From Euglena gracilis (lineage: Eukaryota > Euglenida > Euglenophyceae > Euglenales): a DNA stretch of 64,000 nt. Within the stretch, counting starts at the first letter, position 1. Every line of letters begins with the position of its first letter. This document shows, in pieces, positions 54,851-64,000 of this stretch. The translations under genes and the position numbers were made by a program. The notes under the pieces were generated by a model, which was not told the DNA's origin, searched no databases, and saw only the letters and a list, made by a program, of their open reading frames with translations. The DNA lies in NCBI GenBank assembly GCA_039621445.1, contig CP154957.1, positions 15,740,947-15,804,946 on the forward strand, in the 5' to 3' direction.

Positions 54851-56155
54851 ATGCTGAGCAAAGTAGGAAAGGGTTCATGGGAAAGTTGGCATGCAAACGT
54901 ATTTCCGCCAAACCCTTCACTTTGCGTACCACCAATGGAAATACTCGTCCAAGCAGAAATCCGCATTCAAAATTTGTCCACCAAAGTTAAAATTTTAATT
55001 GACACTGGTTGTCGCATTGCACTGCTCTTTCAGTTGGGGTTGATACCGACCCCTCTCTTGGTAAGCGCCAAGAAACCGATCAAAATTACAACCGCGGATA
55101 ACACCCCCATGCGCGGTGGTGATTTGGGATGTGTGCTCGAGATACTCTTGCCCATCATTCCCAAGCATCACTCACAACCCCCACAATTACAACATTTAAC
55201 CAATATTTGGGGTTACGAGGCAGGAATTCACGGGTCTGACGTAATTTTGGGATACTCATTTTTACGCCAGTACCGATTGGTTGTGGATTGCCACTCCCAC
55301 GGTTTGCGCACAGCACCCAACACTTCAATGCCACCCAAACCACCATCACCGTTGGGATCCACTATGATAACCACCACTTTTACAACACCGTTACCCACAA
55401 TGGCAACACCGTTATCCACCACACCAACAACCGTTTTCCACACCCGGGGTACGGAGAAAGCCTCCCCTCTACCCAATGACACACCTACGTGCGTTGCACA
55501 TAAGGTAGGGCAAGCGAGTAGCGGTACCCCCGCCGTTTCACTGGGTTACAAGACGAAAGCCCAAAGACCTGAAGTAATTACGGTGTCGAGTAGTCGCCCA
55601 GCTACACCACCACTCCGTTTCCCACCAGTTGTGCCGAATCCAGGCACACCTGTACAAGACTCACCGTCTAATGCCATCGACACCCACTTATACGCACACC
55701 CGTCACACCACTACACTTCCTTCCAATGTGTGCAGTGCAGGAGAATTTGCACCCAATCGTATTTCGAGTGTGGATGTATAGTTCAAAATCCAACACTAAT
55801 CGCAATTCCGAAAACGGAATTTACACCCCAGAATACACTTGGTTGTAGCTCGCAATGCGCGGAGATACACCACGTACTCCAACAACGCGGATTAGCCTCG
55901 CTTTTTGGAGACGCGAATAGCGTCATTCCTAATCACCATCCCGATCGCACTTGGTATGAATTTGATGCGGAATGGGGAAAACCACAGCCTGTCCAAACTC
56001 CCTTGGGATTAACCCTTGAGGTAGTGGAAGACAGCCTGCATGTTTGTGGATCCATTCATTGTGTTTCTTCACTCCAACCCGGAAATCGGGTGCATGAATC
56101 CGCGAAACGCGTATGGAATGCTTTCAATTTTGGTCAATATCGCATTTTGGTATGA
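54851..56155 (+). CDS. Retropepsin-like protease and cysteine-rich linker, element B
   Basis: Protease active site LIDTGCRIALLF and strand GSDVILGYSFLRQY. P/T-rich spacer, then the cysteine cluster FQCVQCRR, CGC, GCSSQC conserved with A. The element A start is equivalent to the Met near 54932 (MEILVQAEIRI), and 54851 may be an upstream extension. The frame ends at TGA (56153-56155) just before the Dam-like domain; in A it continues. Confidence 0.75.
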   Translation: MLSKVGKGSWESWHANVFPPNPSLCVPPMEILVQAEIRIQNLSTKVKILIDTGCRIALLFQLGLIPTPLLVSAKKPIKITTADNTPMRGGDLGCVLEILLPIIPKHHSQPPQLQHLTNIWGYEAGIHGSDVILGYSFLRQYRLVVDCHSHGLRTAPNTSMPPKPPSPLGSTMITTTFTTPLPTMATPLSTTPTTVFHTRGTEKASPLPNDTPTCVAHKVGQASSGTPAVSLGYKTKAQRPEVITVSSSRPATPPLRFPPVVPNPGTPVQDSPSNAIDTHLYAHPSHHYTSFQCVQCRRICTQSYFECGCIVQNPTLIAIPKTEFTPQNTLGCSSQCAEIHHVLQQRGLASLFGDANSVIPNHHPDRTWYEFDAEWGKPQPVQTPLGLTLEVVEDSLHVCGSIHCVSSLQPGNRVHESAKRVWNAFNFGQYRILV

Positions 56156-56159
56156 TGGT

Positions 56160-56680
56160 TTGACAAAATCGCGACATTGGCTGATTCTTTTGATTTGGCA
56201 TTGTAAATCGCTGCCTTTTCATCCAATGCACATGCCTGTTTGCCACGTCATTGGTCACAACCTCCAACGCATTTCATAAATTTTGGGGTGACAAGGTGTT
56301 ATGGGTGCACCATCCCCCAAAACTTCTTGAATGCGTGGTTGAGAAAATTGAGTTATTCTCATACCCATCATTCCGGAAGCAGAATGGTTCACCCAACTAT
56401 TGTATGTGTGCTTTCATTGGTGGGATTTACCCACAAATTTACCGATTTTTGAAGATTTTTGTGGTAAAATATTACCACCCTTACAAAGAAACCATTTTTC
56501 GCATATGTTTCTTCGATGCATTCGGAATGTCCGAATTCGCGGTGCCGAGGAAGCTCCGTAGCCCCAGGGATACCCTGGCGTTTTCCGCAGTCATCGAGAG
56601 TGCAGGTCAGCATCCTAAATCAGCCGAATTCTGTTCGAGGATCACCCGTGAATTTCACGGTGTGCTGGAAAATCCAGTAT
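56160..56680 (+). pseudogene. Dam-like domain and start of RT region, element B
   Basis: It carries AAFSSNAHACLPRHWS, then HKFWGDKVLWVHHPPK in one frame, LLECVVEKI, and after frameshifts the FFDAFGMSEFAVPRKL and REFHGVLENPV segments that precede RT in A. It shows that the Dam-like domain is contiguous in the ancestral sequence. It ends at a deletion junction at 56680/56681. Confidence 0.6.
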
Positions 56681-58400
56681 GGTCACACACAGAAAGTAGC
56701 GGATCCGCTCAGTCGTGCCCCTTGGTATTACCCTGGGAACCCGGATGAGGGAGACGCGACCTTTCATGGAAGTCAGGAAGCTGACGAATACGCACGTCGA
56801 AACGACGCTGCAGACAATCTTTTGGATTCTTTTTCCGTTTCAAAACTATTCCTGGTCGCACCAGTGCACGGAAGGCGCCGACGTGGATGCACGTCCAGAC
56901 CCCGGCGTATGACGCGCACGGAGTCCCCATCCCCACTGTTCTTTCGCGAATGGGATTATAGTCGTGATCCGGAGTATGACACCATTGTCACCAGACTTCG
57001 TAATGGCGAAGCGCTGGAGAATTACACTCTTTCACCTTTACGGTTGGTTTTTCGCAATGAATCGGGTTACAAATATTGTATCCCCCAGGACCTGGTTGAT
57101 GATGTGATTTTGTGCTGTCACAACCACGGTCACCCTGGGGACCCCAAACTTCCTTCGTTGGTCGGCCGCACGTATTGCACAACCCTGAGCGAGAAAGAGC
57201 TTTACTCACGCTGTTTGCGAATAGCGCAACGGTGTCAAATTTGTCAAGCGGTAAATCCCCGCAGAGGTACCCCCCCTGGTACGATGGCCTTTTTCCCCGT
57301 ACCCCCTGACATTTTTACGTCCCTCTGCATGGATTTTCTGGAATTAGAACCGTGCAAAGGAACGGACGACAAAATTTACGATTACTTTTTTGTTGTCGTC
57401 TGCAGGCTGAGTGGGTACATTGTAGCCATTCCATGCCAGAAGTCAGGGTTGACTGCCCAAAGTTTGGCAAATATGTTTTTGGAGAAATGTATTTGCTTAA
57501 TTGCTTTATTAAATGAAATTGTGAGTGATCAAGACCATTTGATTTCTTCAAGGGTTTTCACCACTTTGTGCGGTTTACTCGGAATTGAGCAACATTTTTC
57601 CATTATATACCGATCCAAAGGCAATGGTAGAGCCGAGGCAGCCGTGAAATCCGTCGTGAATATGCTTCGCCTTTCACTGGCTGACTCGCGCAGCAACTGT
57701 GTATCAGTGTTACCATGGTCTTTGTTTTATATCAATACCTTACCAGGGTTGGTTTTGCCTCACTCTCCTTATAAATTTGTTTTCGGACGGGACCCTCCGG
57801 CCATAGGGGAAGTCCCTTCGGAGTGACCCGCTCGAACGAGTGCCAGTTGCGAGACCTGGTTTGCGGAAGTAGAAAATCTACGTTCTGCAGTCCACAAGCG
57901 AGTCACTGATATTCATGCAACTAAACGAAAATCGTTTTTGCAGAATTTCAAGTCACCTGCGTATTGTCCCGGTGACCGCGTGTGGGTGCGGAATAGCCGA
58001 ACTCGCATGCAGTCTTCCAAGCTGGACCCCCTTTGGCTCGGCCCCTGTGAAAACCTAGAAAGAATGGATACCAGCGGGCGATACAAGGTCGCATTACCGA
58101 ATGGTGTTGAGGACGTTCATATGGACGACTTCAAACCATACCTGTCACCGCCGGATGGGAAACCCACCCCGTGCCTACACTTCAAGCCCCGTTCCAGATT
58201 ACCTGAGACGGACGACTTTGTAGTCGGTAAATTATCGATCACAAATCGACAAAGGTAAGCACGTTTGGAAAGTCCGCTGGAAAGGGTATGGGCCCGAGGA
58301 GGGCACTTGGGAGCCAGCAACCAGTTTTGTTGGGTGTGTCCAGCAAGATTGGAAGCTGTGGAACAAGAAGCATAACATTGATGTTTCCATGACAAGTTTT
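56681..58400 (+). pseudogene. RNase H end, integrase and chromodomain of element B
   Basis: It begins inside the last RNase H motif (GHTQKVADPLSRAPWY). Integrase then runs open to 57826 with zinc motif (HNHGHPGDPK, CQICQ) and D,D-35-E core (CMDFLE, VSDQDHLISS, KGNGRAEAAV). A TGA at 57824-57826 replaces an Arg codon. The GPY/F module (58021-58100) is followed by a frameshift near 58235 and a chromodomain in another frame (GKHVWKVRWKGYGPEEGTWEP) with the canonical TWEP. Confidence 0.8.
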
Positions 58401-58567
58401 TGAGAACGCATGGGACTCCCATGTTGTTTTCTTTTCTTTTTATCGTTGATGATTATCATTATTTCTTTCCGCAGAATTTTTTTTACCGGACAATAGTCAA
58501 GCGGTTACCCTTACCACCTCACAACCAACAAGCTGGCCATCCCACCGTACCAACACCGGGTGGTATT

Positions 58568-61500
58568 ATGCTGCCCGGTGGAAGGGATCCCGACGGAGGA
58601 CCGCCTTATCACCCCACCACTCACCCTCAACCTGACCAGTAAGCGTACCGATACGGTACGCAGCGACCTGCACGGACTGCGGCTCAGGGAAACCCTGAAG
58701 CCAGCAGCAGTAGCAGGTTAACCCAGATGCCCGCGGAAGCGCGGTCATCTCAGCCATCAGGCTCTCGTCGCCTCCCACCGTATGCGGGTGTGAAGATCCA
58801 CCGCACGGCGGAGACGATGAACCGGGTGATGCGTATGAGCGCAAACCCGGCACCAGACCACCTCACACAGGTGTTGTGGGATGACCACTGTCGTCAAATT
58901 TTGACCATCACGAACACTCCTCCAGCCGTGTGGAGTATGTGCGCCCAGGCGGTGATGACCGGTTTGGTGTATTACACCGACCCGGACACGTTGGGATTCG
59001 CGGCGGACATTACCATGCCTGACTTGGGCGCGGAATCCCCGCCACAGGTAGCACGGCAAGTACCACCAGGTGGCACTTACACTGCTCATTTTCGTGCTCA
59101 CTTCCCCGGATTACCCGAGGAAGAGACAGGGGAAGCACCTGTCCGGAGTGAACACCCGTGTGAAAGAAAGTATTTTTCGGTCCCCTGAGCGCATGCCCCA
59201 GCGGGATCATCCCGCGCAGGAGCACGTGTCTCAGTACACCGTCTCTGGGGATTATCCCCAGGAGGCACCAGTGCCACGACATCAGTACGTGCATCCACCT
59301 CAACCACACCCTACCATACCTGACCCTATGCCAAGACGCCACGCGGAAGGAAACCCTCCCGCGACGTCTGACAGTGCCCGGAGCGCTCGTCCGCGGGAAG
59401 CCGCGACAGCGCCTCGTACGGCGCCGGTGCCACAAGTACGGGTTGAACCCGTCAACCCGTGGACTGGTCGGCCGTTCGATACCGAGGAGGAGCGTCAACA
59501 GTATGAATATGCTGTGACGATCCAGAGACAAATCGCACGTCAACCCTCTGTTTCCGCCGGACAGGGATACCCTGCCCGGGCGGAAATGACGATGGAAGAG
59601 CGCCAGCAGTATGATGCTGCTGTGACGGCACTCACCGGAGTCCCAGCTCCATCACGATCCAGTCAACCAGTGCGACAGCGGGATGTTACTGTGGCGGAAG
59701 CGCCATCGGCACGACCCACAAGCTCTGCCGCCGGCAAGAGTGACCGCGGCCCGGAAAATCTGACGCCGCAGAAACAGCGCCGCTCGCCGAGGTCGGAAAA
59801 TCCGCCCGCGGCGATGCACATCGACGCTGACGAGGAACCTTCGCCAGCGCCAGATGTGACGGCAGAACGGGCACGTCGGGAAACCCGACCACCCGCGGTC
59901 GCACCAGTTTACTCAAATCGTGGTGACGCTGAGCAGGAACTTGCGCGGACGCCAAGCACGGAATCCGCGACTTACCCGGTGTATACTGCGGAAGATGCAG
60001 AATACTGGGATTACTGGGCGACATTCGAATGGCTGTCTAACACGAAGGGTAAGAGTAAAGGGAAAGGCAAGGGAAAGGGGAAAGGAAAAGGCCAGGAGAA
60101 AGGTGGGAAAGCCCCACCTGGCAAAGGTGGAAAGCCGCATGGCCAGCTCCAGGCAAAGGCGGAAAATCTGCCGGACCCCCAGCAGGAAAAGGCGGAAAAG
60201 CCGCCGAACCTTCGAAAACGAACGATTATGACGTCGCCGTGGTATTCGATTACCTTGAGGAGATCTGGTCGAAAATCGACGAGGATCTCCAGAAGTATAC
60301 ACGTGCAGGCAACGTGATCCACCTACCACCAGAAGCGGTTCTCCAAGTGGTGCAGGATCGTATGTACGATCACTGCAAACGATTTTTCTACAGTGCCGAA
60401 CTTCATGCGCTTGAGGGATACCCTCATTCGGATGAAGTCGTCCTGGACCGGATGCCCGGTTTCTGGGAGCTGTGGTTCTGGTTGGGATACCCCTGCCAGG
60501 ACTTTGGCATTTTTACCGACCGAAACGGTCTGACCTACATCGACTGTATGAATACATGTGCCGACGACGAAACGTTCGTAGCACAGCTGAAGGAAATCTT
60601 CACGCACATGTACTCCGTCGGAGTACTGGGAATCCAGTGCAAATATTACCCCCTGCCGGAGAAACTCCAGGCGCAGGCCGCGGTAATTTTCACATGCCAT
60701 CTGCAAATCCACTTGGACAGCATGTGTGGCACGCTGTTCAAGGTCCTGGACGTCGACCTCGCGTACCCCCAGCGCTACAAACTGGAATACCAGTTTTGCA
60801 AAGGAGTACACATTGTTGACTTCTGGGGTTTCGGAGAACGCGGAAAACCGCCTCCGACTGCCGAGAATGCCGGCAACCAGTCGACCAGGAGATTTCTCCT
60901 GCATCAGTGCCGGAATCCCCCGATCGGAACGCAAGACCGAAAGGTGCTTAAACAGCACCTGCAGAAAATATTTCTGCTGCAACAATACTGGCACATGGCG
61001 TGGATTACCTACGTCCTGGAGGTTTATATCTATTTCCTGGAGTACATGACCACTGATGTGGATATCCTCAGGAAGTGGCTACCTCGGGGATACACCGAGG
61101 TGGACGCCAGGCCGAATGACCCAGACCGACGCAGGATGAACCTGCGGCCGGACTGGCAGGAGGCCGAAATCGGTCTCCGGGAGCACCTCGACACCCAGTT
61201 CGGGAATATCCTGATCTGGGAGGACTTCGAGGCCTTTTTCGCGGCACGTGAGGTAAGTCAGCCTCGTTGTGCCCTGCCATTACCTGCTTTCCTGGAAGAC
61301 ACAGGAGAATATGGCATGGGCTGGAACCGTCGGTCGCAACGGGAAGACCTCTGCTTGATCAACGAGGACGAGCAGAGCCTTTACCCGGAAGCTGGGTAAG
61401 AGCGTCATGTCCGTCCCCGTACCCCAACTCTGACAGGAGTGAAAATATAAGCTTTAATCGTCTGTCAGATGCACAAGGGTGCTACAGGAGCGGAAAAGAC

Positions 61501-64000
61501 CCCGTTGTGCAGCACAGCTACACACCGAGGAATCACCTCCGGAAACGGAGGAGGAGGAGGAAACGGTCCCAATGGCCGAGGATGAACCTCAGCCAGCGGA
61601 AACTCCGGCACGGGAAACCCGTAGCCCATCTGTCGTGATGTTGGACACTGTGGCAGAAACTGCCCAGCGCCCAGGATCGCCTACAGGTGAAATGACACCT
61701 GTACCACAGTCACCAACCTCACTGAGTACGACAGGCGTACCGACCCCTACGCGGGAAAACCCGCCGGAGACGGTACGACACACGCCTGAGGTATTACGCC
61801 TCGAGCTCACTGTTTCCGGGGAAACCCCGTCGACAGACGAGCCGGCGGAGGAGCCCACTTCAGGTGAAGGACATGAGCGGCACATCTCGCTGGGCGGACG
61901 CGTACTTGGTGGTTTGCGGTCACTGATCGCAGTGGTCACTCCACGTGGCACTGTGGCCAGTTCTTCCACAGCTGCGGCGGAAACTGCCCAGCTGGCGGAA
62001 GAAACACCTGACACTGCAGCCAGGGTGGAGGATGAACCTCCCCCAACGGCGGCGCCACCGCCAGTGTCGGAAGCGACACGGACGGAAGGCGAACAGACAG
62101 CAATGGCAGTGGAGACCACACCCACCGTGCCAGTACGGGATGAACCTGTACCAGCACCAGCAGTGCCACCAGAGGCACGGGATGAACCCGCACCTCAGGG
62201 CACAGCCACAATCACAGCACAGAAGCGTCGAGGCACACGGACTCCGGCGCCTGAAAAACAGGCCGAGCGGACGTCCATTCCCCCACCACAGGCTCAACCA
62301 GCGCGAAGTGCGCCGGCCACGCCTGCACCCACACCATCCCCCCCGGCTACCCCTGGGAAACCCACGGGTGCCGCGAAGGAACGTGTAGGGCGACCCTCAG
62401 CTCGGGAAACCCCAGCTGAAGGTCAACGACGCTCAGTGTCGGGGAAAAGACCCCCGTCCCAAGTGTCACCACGCACCTGGGCAAGCAAGCGCGACGCCGA
62501 ACGGCGACCATCGGACACTCCGGAAACCGGAAGCCCGAAGTCCCCGGCCAAATTCAAAGCCGGGCGCCGGACTTTGCAAGCCCACACCAAAATCTGGTTA
62601 CCAGCCCCCACCGAAAGGCGGTGGTGGTGCTGGCGGCCAGGGTGCTGCATCCTCTTCTCGGGGATCAACCTCGGGACAAGGATTCACGCATGTCACGTCA
62701 TCCGGCTATGGGAAAACCTCACAGCCGAAACCTCAGTCAAAGCGGCAGGGAAAATTCCGTGCCTCCGCGGCTGAGACACCTTCGGAAGGTGAAGTTATCA
62801 TCGACTGGAACGCGATCACTCAGGATCATCCTGAGATTCATCACCTGAAAAACAGGTACATGATGATCGACCACAAATTGAGGATAAATCAACGTGTCGA
62901 TCGATGGATTGCGCCACTGTTCTGTCAGGGCCGAAAATGGTCCTTTGATCAGAACGTCACCTGGAATAATTACAATTCCAGATCCCCCCGTGTTTTGGCC
63001 CAATACTTCGGCGAGGAATTCCTCGTCGAAAGAACGACGGAAGACCGTTTTGTGTGGCTTTGCACTGTCTGCAACAAGATGTACAACAGTGCACCTGACT
63101 TGGGATTACCCCTCGTCCACGTGTGCAATCCTGTGGATCGGAAATCGTTCCACAAGGATGTACACGTCCCCAACTTTGCCGCCTTGGTATGTGCCAAGTG
63201 CGTGGAAAGTTGGACCCACAAGCACAATTTTGACTACACGGAGCGAGATGGTACGAATGTACCACTGCTCTGCGTCAACTGCCTTCGAGGTAGCTTCTGG
63301 CAAACTGCGGAAGGCGCAGTTCGCACAATCGTGCCAAGCGGCCAGACACCACTGGAGGAATACTCCACCTTGCACAAAAAGTACAACGAACTGTCCAAGT
63401 ACTCCAACCTCAAGCTTGACGACTACCTCCACACCGGAATGGCCCGTGGGTGGCAGATCGACAGTGGGGCGATACGCCTCGCTGCTGAGGAGGCAGGGGT
63501 GAGATTACCTTACCTCTTGGAGACAGCGGACTGGGAAAAGGTACTTTTCGGTCTGTTCAAAACCCAGGACCAAAACGGTCGCTGGTGCCTGCCACAATGG
63601 CCACCCGAAAACCACGGGATTACCTGGAAAGACTGGCTTGGGGCCGTATTACGACCCCATACTGTCCGCGCGGAATGTGCGCACAACATGCCAATTGACT
63701 TCCACCCGGGGAATGCCCCGCAGGTGTCAGCCAATCACCCACGGATGAACTACTTAATCTGGCCAGCCACTCTGCCCAGGAAATTCTGGGAGAAGCAGCA
63801 GTTGTTCCTCACGGAAAGAGCGAGTGTAACCAAGCAGACAGTCCCCGAAGGATGGGTTCGGGACAGGGTGTCACCTGACTTCGACTACGAATCGCCAGAA
63901 ACCTGGCTCGTAGACAGGCCACCACCACAACAATTACAGATGGTCCTGGTGAAAGATCCCCTGGACTCCCGCCATGATTATTGGCGGTTGGAAAGGATAT
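58568..64000 (+). pseudogene. Accessory protein of element B, broken and cut by the window end
   Basis: Homologous to 16983-11519 of A over its whole length. Clean segments: 58727-59188, 59070-60317, 60239-61399, 61479-62774, and the zinc-cluster region about 62800-64000 (CTVCNKMYNSAPDLG, CVESWTHKHNF, CVNCLRG). Frameshifts lie near 59155, 60130-60240, 61385 and 62560. It reads PARAEMTMEERQQYD without a break, which proves that the two frames of A were one. The window ends at WRLER, one or two codons before the expected C-terminus. Confidence 0.8.

Overview
The window looks like nuclear DNA of a eukaryote, most plausibly a microbial alga or another protist. It is built almost entirely from retroelements and repeats. 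I found no recognisable host gene, rRNA or tRNA gene, and no bacterial-style operons. KGKGKG-rich tracts in retroelement proteins, a restriction-like-endonuclease LINE and a retroelement-borne DNA methyltransferase remind me of dinoflagellate or charophyte genomes. That taxonomic guess is weak.

Layout. Positions 1-5.5 kb hold G-rich repeats, a hairpin, the C-terminal end of a non-LTR retrotransposon with its tail, a long (CA)n run and a 57-bp minisatellite. From 5.6 to 10.65 kb is a tandem array of two and a bit copies of a 2,334-bp unit (family T) made of broken Ty3/Gypsy gag plus a reversed LTR piece. From 10.65 to 27.05 kb, on the minus strand, is element A, a chromodomain Ty3/Gypsy element. 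Its order is 5' LTR, coiled-coil gag, capsid, two zinc knuckles, protease, a cysteine-rich linker, a Dam-like adenine-methylase-related domain, RT, RNase H, integrase, chromodomain, then a very large accessory coding region (349 + 1,472 codons, apparently one ancestral protein of about 1,800 residues) in the position of a retroviral env. From 27.05 to 32.4 kb are an LTR remnant and copies of an uncharacterised repeat family (R). From 32.69 to 46.55 kb is element C, a complete LTR-bounded Ty3/Gypsy element (two 630-bp LTRs, about 3% different by eye). It carries a C5-cytosine DNA methyltransferase-like domain between gag and protease and has a 1.6-kb G-run minisatellite before its 3' LTR. From 46.6 to 49.9 kb are a LINE fragment and the fullest R copy. 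From 49.9 kb to the window end, on the plus strand, is element B, a relative of A that has lost its RT and most of RNase H but retains the accessory region.

A and B point away from each other and form a diverged inverted pair around element C. All pol genes carry frameshifts or stops. The longest intact frames are the accessory ORF of A (11519-15937) and the integrase-chromodomain ORF of C (40675-43338).

Three things deserve most attention. First, the large env-position accessory protein of A/B has no domain I recognise. Second, methyltransferase-like domains of two different classes occur in two unrelated Gypsy elements in one window. Third, short perfect hairpins (stems of 5-12 bp, loops of 3-5 nt) recur throughout the coding regions of A, B, C and T. 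In at least one case A and B differ by a paired change that keeps the stem.
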